Positions 18,235 to 26,270 of a DNA stretch of 64,000 bases are shown in pieces. This stretch comes from Paenibacillus sp. FSL R5-0341 (GTDB taxonomy: Bacteria > Bacillota > Bacilli > Paenibacillales > Paenibacillaceae): contig NZ_CP150241.1 in assembly GCF_037975235.1 (NCBI RefSeq), positions 2,914,001-2,978,000 on the forward strand, read 5' to 3'. Every line of letters starts with the position of its first letter. Positions within the stretch are counted from its first letter, which is position 1. The position numbers and the translations under genes are program-made. A model generated the notes under the pieces. That model did not search any database, was not told where the DNA came from, and saw only the letters and a list, made by a program, of their open reading frames with translations.

Positions 18235-19224
18235 GTGGATAAATTAGCCGTAGAGACATCAACCGGTAAAAATCCGATCAGTCCCAATGGAAAGAAGCCC
18301 ATGGGACAACGGATCAAAGAATTCATAGTGGATTATCGAAGACAATGGGAGATTCAATCAATGATTATCCCTGGCATTATCTTTATGATTATTTTCTGTT
18401 ATATCCCGATCTACGGGTTGACGATTGCATTCAAAAATTACACAGTCATTGATACACTGGCTACTGCTCCATGGGTAGGACTGGATAATTTCAGAATCAT
18501 TTTGTCTGACAAATACTTCTGGGATGCGGTCGTGAACACTCTGGGGATCAGCTTTTTGAAACTGGGTATAGGCTTCGTGATTCCCATCATTCTTGCGATC
18601 ATGATCTACGAGTTAAACAGCGGACGCTTCAAGAAATTTGTGCAAACGGTTTCATATTTACCTCACTTTTTGTCCTGGATCGTACTTGGGGGAATGCTGA
18701 TTACCTGGTTTTCAACAACGGGGTTATTTAATCAATTGTTACTTAGCCTGGGAGTGATCTCGCAACCACAGAACATCTTGCTGGACGCAGGCAAGTATTG
18801 GTGGATTGCTACCTTATCGGATATCTGGAAAGAGGCAGGTTGGGGAACCATTCTGTATCTGGCGATCATGGCGAAGATTGATCCTACGTATTATGAAGCT
18901 GCCAAAATTGATGGTGCAAGCCGTCTTAGACAGATATGGAATATCACATTGCCCAACATGAAATCAATCATCAGCTTAAATCTGATTCTAACTGTAAGCG
19001 GTTTATTAGGATCCAATCTGGATCAGACACTGGTTCTCATGAACTCCCAGAACCGCGACAAAGCGGAAGTCATCAATTCGTACGTCTATCGTATGGGGAT
19101 GTCTCAGGGTGACTTTTCATATGCAACGGCCGTTGGCTTGGGCGTCTCAATCATCTCTGTCATTCTGCTCGTCACGGCGAACAAAATTACGAGCAAATTA
19201 AACGATAATCAATCTGTGTTGTAG
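18235..19224 (+). CDS. Sugar ABC transporter permease, LplB type
   Basis: CUT1 permease of 329 residues with a cytoplasmic N-terminal extension of about 40 residues before the first span. The EAA loop reads YEAAKIDGASRLRQIWNITLP. The start is GTG with GGAGGGGAG about 10 bases upstream. It is the first gene of an operon with a second permease, a binding lipoprotein and GH30, and is preceded by a LacI operator. The ATPase must be supplied elsewhere. Confidence 0.92.
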   Translation: MDKLAVETSTGKNPISPNGKKPMGQRIKEFIVDYRRQWEIQSMIIPGIIFMIIFCYIPIYGLTIAFKNYTVIDTLATAPWVGLDNFRIILSDKYFWDAVVNTLGISFLKLGIGFVIPIILAIMIYELNSGRFKKFVQTVSYLPHFLSWIVLGGMLITWFSTTGLFNQLLLSLGVISQPQNILLDAGKYWWIATLSDIWKEAGWGTILYLAIMAKIDPTYYEAAKIDGASRLRQIWNITLPNMKSIISLNLILTVSGLLGSNLDQTLVLMNSQNRDKAEVINSYVYRMGMSQGDFSYATAVGLGVSIISVILLVTANKITSKLNDNQSVL

Positions 19225-19239
19225 AAGGAGGCATCCCGC

Positions 19240-20127
19240 GTGAATGGAAAGGTGGCAAAAGAAGATCTCGATAGTCGGATCTTTGATACCTTAAATATGA
19301 TTTTGCTAATCATTTGTACGGTTGTTATTCTGGTTCCGCTTTGGAATGTCATCATCTCTTCCTTTAGTTCAGGCAAAGCGTTGGCGGAAGGTGGGTTCAT
19401 CTTCTGGTCACCGGAATTCTCACTGGAGAATTACAGAGCTGTCTTCAACGATCAGGGCATCTGGCAGGCCTTCTTCATATCAGTGTCCAAAACAACGATC
19501 GGCGTTGTTACACATGTGTTCTTCTGTGCCATGGTTGGCTACGGTCTGAGCAAAAAGTACATAAGAGGCCGTAAATTATACGTTGCCATGGGGGTCATCA
19601 CCATGTTCTTCTCGGGTGGCATGATCCCCACGTATCTGTTAATCAAATCACTTGGCTTGCTTAACAGCTTCTGGGTATACATTATCCCAGCGTTATTCAG
19701 CTTCTATGATGTCGTGATTCTGATGAATTTCTTCCGGAATGTCCCGGATTCTCTGGAAGAATCGGCCAAGATTGACGGCGCAGGGGATTGGCATATTTTC
19801 CTGAAAATATTCATTCCACTCTCCATGCCTGCCATGGCTACAATTGCGCTATTTAATGGGGTGGGGCAATGGAACGACTTCATGACAACCAAGTTATACA
19901 TTACCGATCAGTCACTGTATCCGCTCCAGATGATGTTGTATGAGATTATCGTGCAGTCCCAGACCCAATCCATGCAAAATGTCGGGGGTTCGGCTGTCAT
20001 TGAAACAACAACGAAAGGCGTGCAATTGGCCACCATTGTCATTACAACACTACCGATCGTGCTGATCTATCCCATCGTTCAGAGATACTTTATCTCGGGT
20101 ATGATGCTGGGTGCTGTTAAGGAATAG
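19240..20127 (+). CDS. Sugar ABC transporter permease, YtcP type
   Basis: CUT1 permease of 295 residues, partner of the preceding one. It has the markers FFSGGMIPTYLLIKSLGL in the middle, EAA loop LEESAKIDGAGDWHIFLKIF, and the usual end YFISGMMLGAVKE. GTG start with AAGGAGG in front, 15 bases after the first permease. Confidence 0.92.
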   Translation: MNGKVAKEDLDSRIFDTLNMILLIICTVVILVPLWNVIISSFSSGKALAEGGFIFWSPEFSLENYRAVFNDQGIWQAFFISVSKTTIGVVTHVFFCAMVGYGLSKKYIRGRKLYVAMGVITMFFSGGMIPTYLLIKSLGLLNSFWVYIIPALFSFYDVVILMNFFRNVPDSLEESAKIDGAGDWHIFLKIFIPLSMPAMATIALFNGVGQWNDFMTTKLYITDQSLYPLQMMLYEIIVQSQTQSMQNVGGSAVIETTTKGVQLATIVITTLPIVLIYPIVQRYFISGMMLGAVKE

Positions 20128-20162
20128 AAGAACCAAATACCCATTCGAGGAGGAACAAAAAC

Positions 20163-21806
20163 ATGTTGAAGTTGAACAAGGCATCAGGAAAAAAAGGGAT
20201 TAAAATGTTCGCAACACTGCTCACGGCCGTACTTATGATTACAGGTTGCAGTGGTGGATCTGGGGGCTCCAGTGAAGGGAACTGGGTATCCATTGAAGAT
20301 CGCTATACGGTTGACCCGGAAAAGCCAGCTTGGCAGTTGGATAAAAAGGAAGAAGCTACCGACCTGACGTGGTACGTCAATGCAGACTGGTGGAACACCG
20401 ATTTTGGCAAGGATATTGTCACTAAGAAAATCAAAGAGGATCTGAACATCAATGTTAAATTCATCACGGGTGATGATACCAAGTTAAATACATTTTTCGC
20501 CGGTGGAGATATGCCTGACTTGTTGACGGTGTTTGACTCGAATTCTCCAGTGGTGCAAAAAGCTGCAACCTGGGCTATGCCGCTGAATGATCTGGCGGAG
20601 AAATACGATCCCTACTTCAATAAAGTTGCGGCTGCCGATACGTTGAACTGGTTCCAACTGGCAGATGGTAAAACGTATGGTTATCCGAACTATTCCAATA
20701 CGCAAGAGGATTATGATAGCGGTAACATTCCAGCCAAGACGGCATTCGTCATTCGTAAAGATGTGTACGAAGCTTTGGGTAGTCCGGTCATTGGAACACC
20801 AGAAGAATTCCAGAGTGTGATGAAACGAATTAAGCAAGAGTTCCCTGCGCTGATTCCGTTTGGATTCAACTCTATTGGTGAAGGAACAGGTTCACTCGGG
20901 GATACGTTGCAAGATTTCATCGGCGTTCCGCTCGAGACTGAATCGGGAGAGTTCTACGATCGCAATCTGGATGAAGATTATCTCACGTGGTTGAAGACAT
21001 TGAACACCGTGTACAGAGATGGCAATATCAGTGATGACAGTTTCGCGGATGATGGTACGGCTTTTGAGGAAAAAGTGAAGTCCGGTAAATACGCGACCAT
21101 GCTGCTCGACGGTACACCTCAACAAGGAGGGAACTTGCAGATCTACATGAGCGCCAATCCGGGCAAAGAATATATCGCCATTGATGGGCCGCAGAGCACC
21201 CAAGGCAATGCACCGACATTGAATCAATCCGGGATTACCGGGTGGATGATTAATTTTATTTCTAAGGACTGTAAAGATCCGGCCAAGGCCATTCAGATAT
21301 TCACATACTTGCTGAGTGAAGAAGGCCAGACGCTTATGAATTACGGAATCGAGGGGGAAACCTACCAAACCAAAGCCGACGGTAGCGTAGAATTGCTGCC
21401 AGCGGTGAAAGACCTGCAACTGAATAACGCGGATCAATTCAAAAAGGACTATCGGATGGGTGAATTTATGTTCTTCGGTCATGATCGCCATAAAGCGCTG
21501 AGTGCAGATGCTTTTCCGGAAGCCATCAAACAGATGCAGGAGTGGGGCAAAGGCAAGCTGAAACCACACTTCATTCTGGAGAATATTAGTCCGGATCAAG
21601 GCACACCTGAAGCCCGTGCGTTGTCGGCGATTAACACCAAATGGAATACAACACTGGTCAGTATGGTACGTTCCAAGGATGATGCTTCGTATGACAATGC
21701 ACTGGCTGTTTACAAGTCATTTCTAGGCGAAAACCGCTGGGAAGAGATTGTGAAGGTTCGCAGTGAGAAGATGAAGCTGAACAAAGAGAAATTAGGCATT
21801 CAATAA
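20163..21806 (+). CDS. Sugar ABC transporter substrate-binding lipoprotein
   Basis: Lipid-anchored binding protein of 547 residues. The signal peptide ends in the lipobox ITGC (C29), then a Gly/Ser linker. The mature protein is of the large LplA-like class, with GGDMPDLLTV and tryptophan-rich segments that usually stack on sugars. GAGGAGG precedes the ATG. It stands between the permeases and the GH30 gene, so its ligand is probably the oligosaccharide that GH30 cleaves. Confidence 0.92.
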   Translation: MLKLNKASGKKGIKMFATLLTAVLMITGCSGGSGGSSEGNWVSIEDRYTVDPEKPAWQLDKKEEATDLTWYVNADWWNTDFGKDIVTKKIKEDLNINVKFITGDDTKLNTFFAGGDMPDLLTVFDSNSPVVQKAATWAMPLNDLAEKYDPYFNKVAAADTLNWFQLADGKTYGYPNYSNTQEDYDSGNIPAKTAFVIRKDVYEALGSPVIGTPEEFQSVMKRIKQEFPALIPFGFNSIGEGTGSLGDTLQDFIGVPLETESGEFYDRNLDEDYLTWLKTLNTVYRDGNISDDSFADDGTAFEEKVKSGKYATMLLDGTPQQGGNLQIYMSANPGKEYIAIDGPQSTQGNAPTLNQSGITGWMINFISKDCKDPAKAIQIFTYLLSEEGQTLMNYGIEGETYQTKADGSVELLPAVKDLQLNNADQFKKDYRMGEFMFFGHDRHKALSADAFPEAIKQMQEWGKGKLKPHFILENISPDQGTPEARALSAINTKWNTTLVSMVRSKDDASYDNALAVYKSFLGENRWEEIVKVRSEKMKLNKEKLGIQ

Positions 21807-21828
21807 TAGAAATATGAAGGAGAATCCT

Positions 21829-23181
21829 ATGACTACATTCAAAATGTACAAATCGACGGGAGAGGACGAATTATTTGTCCCCGTATCCTCGGAACAATTA
21901 AAACCGCTTGCCTCCGATCTGGAGACAACGACCATTCTTCTGAATGATCAGGTAACGTATCAGGAGATGGACGGATTTGGTGCGTCTTTCACAGATTCTT
22001 CCGCCTATCTGATTAACCAAATCTTGAATGAGGAGCAGCGGGATGAGGTCATGACCCGACTATTCCATCCTGAGAAAGGGATTGGGCTATCAGTCATCCG
22101 TAATCCAATGGGGGCTTCGGACTACGCCAGAACGGTATACAGTTATAACGATATGCCAGAACAGCAGACGGACCCGGAATTAACCCAATTCAGTATTTCA
22201 CATGATGAAGAAGACGTTATTCCTTTAACGCAACAGGCTTTGGCATTGAATCCTGAACTGAAACTGTTTGCTTCACCATGGAGTGCACCAGGATGGATGA
22301 AAACGAGCGGATCGATGATTACCGGACAGTTGAAGGCTGAATGGTATCCCGTTTATGCGCAATATTTTGTGAAATACATTCAAGCCTATGCTAAGCGTGG
22401 ATTACCGATTCATGCCATCACACCACAGAATGAGGCGCTTTATGAACCGGGGCATTATCCCGGTATGTTGATGCCAGCTGAAGCGCAAGCAGACTTTATC
22501 AAAAACCATCTCAAACCAGCCTTCGTCAAAAACGATATTTCCACCAAAATTCTCTGTTACGATCACAACTGGGATCAACCGGACTATCCCCTGACCGTAT
22601 TTGAACAAGCGGGAGAGGAAGTGGATGGCGTAGCCTGGCATTGGTACGGGGGTGATGCTTCTGCTCAAACAAAGGTTTATGAAGCTTTTGCAGGCAAAGA
22701 AGTGCACTTCACCGAAGGATCAGGCGGGGAGTGGATACCGCCCTTTGAACAGGCCTTCTCCAATGTGATGCGAACAGGAATTCAGATTCTTCGCAATTAC
22801 AGCAAGTCTTTTGTACTGTGGAACATGGCACTTGATGAGAACAACGGGCCTACGGTTCCTGGTTTTGGTCGCAGTACATGCCGTGGTATCGTGCAGGTGA
22901 ATCAACAGACGAGGGGGCTTACGTATACACTTGATTATTATGCATTGGCACACTTTAGTGCCTTGATTCGTCCAAAGGCTGTTCGTATTGAATCAACCGC
23001 CAGTAATGATTCTATCTTTTCTGTGGCGTTCAAAAATATAGACAGTTCCGTCGCAGTAGTCCTTTTCAACGATGGAGAAGAGACAACGAATGTGCAGACT
23101 AAGCTGCGAAATGAAGAGCTGTTATGTTTCCAAATGGAAAGCAAAAGTGCCATATCCATTTTAATTGATCCCAACAAGTAA
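21829..23181 (+). CDS. Glycoside hydrolase family 30
   Basis: Retaining beta-glycosidase of 450 residues with a TIM barrel and C-terminal beta-sandwich. The acid/base is E202 in TPQNEALYEPGHYPG and the nucleophile E296 in HFTEGSGGEW; MDGFGASFTDSSAYL near the N-terminus is a GH30 hallmark. There is no signal peptide, so it acts on imported material in the cytoplasm. GH30 covers glucosylceramidases, beta-1,6-glucanases, beta-1,6-galactanases and xylanases, and the exact specificity is open. AAGGAG selects the ATG at 21829 over one five codons upstream. It is the last gene of the LacI-controlled operon. Confidence 0.9.
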   Translation: MTTFKMYKSTGEDELFVPVSSEQLKPLASDLETTTILLNDQVTYQEMDGFGASFTDSSAYLINQILNEEQRDEVMTRLFHPEKGIGLSVIRNPMGASDYARTVYSYNDMPEQQTDPELTQFSISHDEEDVIPLTQQALALNPELKLFASPWSAPGWMKTSGSMITGQLKAEWYPVYAQYFVKYIQAYAKRGLPIHAITPQNEALYEPGHYPGMLMPAEAQADFIKNHLKPAFVKNDISTKILCYDHNWDQPDYPLTVFEQAGEEVDGVAWHWYGGDASAQTKVYEAFAGKEVHFTEGSGGEWIPPFEQAFSNVMRTGIQILRNYSKSFVLWNMALDENNGPTVPGFGRSTCRGIVQVNQQTRGLTYTLDYYALAHFSALIRPKAVRIESTASNDSIFSVAFKNIDSSVAVVLFNDGEETTNVQTKLRNEELLCFQMESKSAISILIDPNK

Positions 23182-23208
23182 AAAGAGCTGAGCATCAGGG
23201 CTTACGTC

Positions 23209-24042
23209 TTACGTTGTCAGTACCGTTGTTTGTCTCCGGTATTCCGTAGGCGTGAGCCCTGTATGCTTTTTGAATTGTCTGGAGAAATAGTACAAATCAC
23301 TGAATCCGAGATGCTCGGCGATGGCCGTTATCGTGTTCGGTGTACAGGTGAGCAGTTCCTTGGCTTTATCGATTTTTTTGCCAGTAATGTAGAGGATCGG
23401 AGGAACACCGATCTGTTGCTTGAAGAATCGAATGAAATAATTGGGATGCATGTAGGCGATCTGGGCCAGCTCCTGAACCGAAATATTCTCTTCGATGTTG
23501 GAATCGATGTAAGCCAAAATGGCAGATAATTTCTCCATGACAGGCACGTTATTAAAAGAGAGCTGATCCAGATCGAGATTCATTATATAGTGGGACAATA
23601 ACTCGGTCAGTTTGCTCTTGGCCATCATATGGGCATAGACTTCATCGGATTTTGCATATGTCAGAATACTGCTGAAGATTTCCTGAATCAATTCAGGGTG
23701 ATCTATCGTACAGATGTGCGGGAACTTTAGAATTTGGAACAAATTGATTCCCCCAACCTTTGCACTAAAGTGACACCAATATTTGAGAAAAGGACGATCG
23801 TTAATTGCAGAGTAGGATTGTTTGATCCCTTCTGGCATTAAGATAAGCTGATTAGGCGTAGGGTAATACTCTTCACTGCCAATCTTGAGCCAACCTTCAC
23901 CCTCACATATGAAATAAAATTTGCTGTAATCCGGCGTGTAATCCAGATCCCGCCAATCGGTGTCGCACCGATTGTAGTTGACCATAAATAATTCAACTTG
24001 CAGATTGGACAGGTAGTTCGTAAGCAAAGTTTGGTGATTCAT
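23209..24042 (-). CDS. AraC-family regulator divergent from the fucosidase
   Basis: Regulator of 277 residues. An N-terminal cupin-like sensor (YFICEGEGWLKIGSEEYYPTP is the beta-barrel part) is followed by two helix-turn-helix motifs in the last 100 residues (ISVQELAQIAYMHPNYFIRF and IAEHLGFSDLYYFSRQFKKH). The ATG giving MNHQTLL is preferred because GGAG lies nine bases before it; an ATG five codons upstream has no ribosome site. It is divergent from the GH29 gene. Two 17-bp half-sites spaced 21 bp in the shared region suggest it activates that gene. Confidence 0.88.
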   Translation of the reverse strand: MNHQTLLTNYLSNLQVELFMVNYNRCDTDWRDLDYTPDYSKFYFICEGEGWLKIGSEEYYPTPNQLILMPEGIKQSYSAINDRPFLKYWCHFSAKVGGINLFQILKFPHICTIDHPELIQEIFSSILTYAKSDEVYAHMMAKSKLTELLSHYIMNLDLDQLSFNNVPVMEKLSAILAYIDSNIEENISVQELAQIAYMHPNYFIRFFKQQIGVPPILYITGKKIDKAKELLTCTPNTITAIAEHLGFSDLYYFSRQFKKHTGLTPTEYRRQTTVLTT

Positions 24043-24062
24043 ATTCTTCATCTCCATACAAG

Positions 24063-24100
24063 GTTAGTATTGTCCATCTAAAAGTTAGTGTTCTGCATGT
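24063..24100. promoter_or_regulatory. Direct repeat, probable AraC-type activator site
   Basis: GTTAGTATTGTCCATCT at 24063-24079 and GTTAGTGTTCTGCATGT at 24084-24100 match at 13 of 17 positions and are exactly 21 bp apart, two helical turns, as expected for an AraC-family dimer. A TACAAT box at 24121-24126 lies just downstream toward the GH29 gene, with only a poor -35 that overlaps the second half-site, the usual layout for activation. Confidence 0.65.
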
Positions 24101-24164
24101 CTATCCTTCCGCTGTAGAACTACAATACAAATGCAGACGATAACGGAAGGAATGAGAAAATAGC

Positions 24165-25622
24165 ATGGATAAAAACGAATATTTGCAACAGATCGAAGCA
24201 ACGATTGCCAAGGGGAAATTCAAGGACAATTGGAGTTCACTTAGCGCATTTCAAGTTCCTGAATGGTACCAGAAGGCGAAATTCGGCATCTTCATCCACT
24301 GGGGGCTGTACTCCGTCCCGGCCTATGATAGCGAATGGTATTCGCGAAATATGTATATTCAAGGTTCCAAAGCTTATGAACATCACCTTGCGGTGTACGG
24401 ACCTCATAAGGAGTTTGGATATAAAGACTTCATTCCGATGTTTCGTGCAGAGAAGTTCGATGCAGATGAATGGGCAACGTTATTTAAACAGGCCGGAGCC
24501 AGATATGTTATGCCTGTAGCTGAGCACCACGATGGTTTTCAGATGTACAAGAGCGATATCTCTCACTATAACACATATGAAATGGGCCCCAAACGGGATC
24601 TTCTGGGTGAGATGAAGGTTGCTTATGAGAAGCAGGGACTGACCTTATGTGTATCGTCCCACCGTGCCGAGCATTGGTTCTTCATGTCTCACGGGAAGGA
24701 ATTTGAGTCAGATATTCAGGAGCCCCTGAAGCGCGGTGATTTCTATTGGCCTGCCATGCCGGAACCGGATCATCATGATCTGTATGGTTCGCCTCCAACC
24801 GAGGAGTATCTGGAAGACTGGTTGATTCGTTGCTGTGAGCTGGTGGATCAATATCAGCCAAAGGTCTTCTATTTCGATTGGTGGATTCAAACGGTTGCAT
24901 TCAAACCCTATCTTAAGAAATTCACTGCTTATTATTATAACAAGGGCGAAGAATGGGGCGTGCCTGTAGCGATCAATTATAAACATGAGGCCTATATGTT
25001 TGGCAGTGCCGTTCCGGATGTGGAGCGGGGACAGTTTGCTGAACTCAAGCCCTATTTTTGGCAAACCGATACGGCTGTCGCTAAAAACTCATGGTGTTAC
25101 ACGGAAAATAATAACTATAAATCGGCCGAGGAAATCCTTCGGGATCTCGTGGATATTGTAAGCAAAAACGGAAGCCTGCTGCTGAACATTGGACCCAAAG
25201 CAGACGGCAGCATACCGGATGAAGATCGGGACATTTTGCTGACCATCGGCAAGTGGTTGGAAGTGAACGGCGAAGCCATCTATGATACATCCTTCTGGCG
25301 TACGTTTGGCGAGGGTCCAACAGAGGTGAAGGAAGGGCAATTCACGGATGGGGATACGAAGGTATTTACGAGTGAAGATATACGGTTTACGGTAAAAGAA
25401 AGCAGTCTGTACGCGACGGTTCTTGCCTACCCGGACAACGGGGTGATTCACATTAAATCGCTGAAGGAACATTCTCACCATTTTCAAGGCGTTATTCAGG
25501 ACATTCAGGTCCTTGGGTACGAGGAACAACCGAAATGGGAGAGAACAGCGGAGGCACTGACGATTACTACAACCAACGTGAAGAGTATAGCACCTGTCGT
25601 TTTCAAAATTGAATTGGATTAA
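24165..25622 (+). CDS. Alpha-L-fucosidase, GH29
   Basis: Retaining alpha-L-fucosidase of 485 residues without a signal peptide. KFGIFIHWGLYSVPAYDSEW near residue 40 and AEHHDGFQMYKS near residue 120 are typical of GH29, and D238 in VFYFDWW is the likely nucleophile. Late VSKNGSLLLNIGPKADGSIP is another family marker; a C-terminal beta-domain follows. GGAATGAG precedes the ATG. The gene ends at a terminator. Cytoplasmic location implies it removes fucose from imported oligosaccharides, possibly those taken up by the neighbouring ABC importer. Confidence 0.93.
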   Translation: MDKNEYLQQIEATIAKGKFKDNWSSLSAFQVPEWYQKAKFGIFIHWGLYSVPAYDSEWYSRNMYIQGSKAYEHHLAVYGPHKEFGYKDFIPMFRAEKFDADEWATLFKQAGARYVMPVAEHHDGFQMYKSDISHYNTYEMGPKRDLLGEMKVAYEKQGLTLCVSSHRAEHWFFMSHGKEFESDIQEPLKRGDFYWPAMPEPDHHDLYGSPPTEEYLEDWLIRCCELVDQYQPKVFYFDWWIQTVAFKPYLKKFTAYYYNKGEEWGVPVAINYKHEAYMFGSAVPDVERGQFAELKPYFWQTDTAVAKNSWCYTENNNYKSAEEILRDLVDIVSKNGSLLLNIGPKADGSIPDEDRDILLTIGKWLEVNGEAIYDTSFWRTFGEGPTEVKEGQFTDGDTKVFTSEDIRFTVKESSLYATVLAYPDNGVIHIKSLKEHSHHFQGVIQDIQVLGYEEQPKWERTAEALTITTTNVKSIAPVVFKIELD

Positions 25623-25630
25623 GAGGGAAA

Positions 25631-25661
25631 AAGAATCGGTTAAAGAGCCGGTTCTTTTTTT
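25631..25661 (+). terminator. Rho-independent terminator
   Basis: AGAATCGG pairs with CCGGTTCT (one mismatch) around TTAAAGAG, followed by T residues. It ends the GH29 transcript. Confidence 0.75.
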
Positions 25662-25799
25662 GTTTTTCAGGGTCTGTTTGGACTATTTTTTAATAGGTGT
25701 ATTTGCGTTAATGCGCAAAGTGTAAGGAGAAGTACAAGCGACATGAGACATATAAAAGCATTAAATAGACTTATTTTCTATATTTTTCAATAAAAGTAC

Positions 25800-25828
25800 T
25801 TGTATATATCGAATAATGATTCTATACT
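25800..25828 (+). promoter_or_regulatory. Sigma-A-type promoter of the S8 protease
   Basis: TTGTAT at 25800-25805 and TATACT at 25823-25828 are 17 bases apart. It would start a leader of about 435 bases before the protease start codon. Confidence 0.6.
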
Positions 25829-25930
25829 ATACCAAGAAAATCCAATTAAATTCCTAATTGCCTATTATATGTAATTTAAACTGTTTTCTAACTCACTCGA
25901 ACCACGATCGAAATACATATTGACTACTCC

Positions 25931-25953
25931 TTAGCAAGCGTTCTGCTAACGCT
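25931..25953 (+). ncRNA. Possible RNA pseudoknot or switching hairpin in the leader
   Basis: TTAGCA (25931-25936) can pair with TGCTAA (25944-25949), and the loop AGCG (25937-25940) can pair with CGCT (25950-25953), an H-type pseudoknot. Alternatively AGCGTT pairs with AACGCT (25937-25942 with 25948-25953). The pairings are exact but short, so this is tentative. Confidence 0.3.
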
Positions 25954-26153
25954 CTAGATCACCCTTCCACATGAATGCTTATAGACATTCACTCTCGTTG
26001 CATTACTCAAACACCCACACCTTTCACTCTCATGGCTTAATCCGAGTTGTTCCATCTCCTAAACGTCCAAGCGAAAAATCATAGAATGATCTAGTTATCT
26101 CTTCTGACTCATATTGTTCCCTAACCAGACCTGTAAAGGAGGTGAGGCTTTAT

Positions 26154-26255
26154 GTGAAAACCAGGGCGTCTATTTCGTCCGTAATAAAGATCATTTTACC
26201 GTTTTATTCTGCAGAGAAGGGCATATGTACCAGACTAAATTACAAAACCGGGTAA
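26154..26255 (+). CDS. Leader ORF of 33 codons before the S8 protease
   Basis: A GTG at 26154 lies 11 bases after GGAGG in AAAGGAGGTGA, a full complement of the 16S rRNA end. The frame runs 33 codons to TAA at 26253-26255. The product is basic (starts MKTRASISSVIKIILPFYSA) and matches no family I know. The stop lies in the protease's own ribosome site, 15 bases before the protease TTG, an arrangement seen with translational coupling or leader-peptide control. An ATG two bases earlier gives only ATG-TGA. The strong ribosome site shows something is translated here; function is inferred only from position. Confidence 0.5.
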   Translation: MKTRASISSVIKIILPFYSAEKGICTRLNYKTG

Positions 26256-26270
26256 AAGGAGTGGAAAAGT

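Larger units (their letters stand above)
25662..26153. other. Long non-coding stretch upstream of the S8 protease
   Basis: About 490 bases. It contains a small inverted repeat TTTGCG/CGCAAA near 25703-25720, a good promoter at 25800-25828, and then a long C/T-rich, G-poor leader. A compact structured element lies at 25931-25953. A consensus ribosome site AAAGGAGGTGA at 26135-26145 begins the short leader ORF. I see no longer coding frame. Confidence 0.55.

Noticed and set aside
20892..21599. 235-codon minus-strand frame
   Set aside because: Antisense to the second binding lipoprotein gene and without recognisable protein features.
25743..25793. 16-codon frame behind AAGGAG
   Set aside because: It lies upstream of the likely promoter at 25800 and the spacing to the ribosome site is too long.
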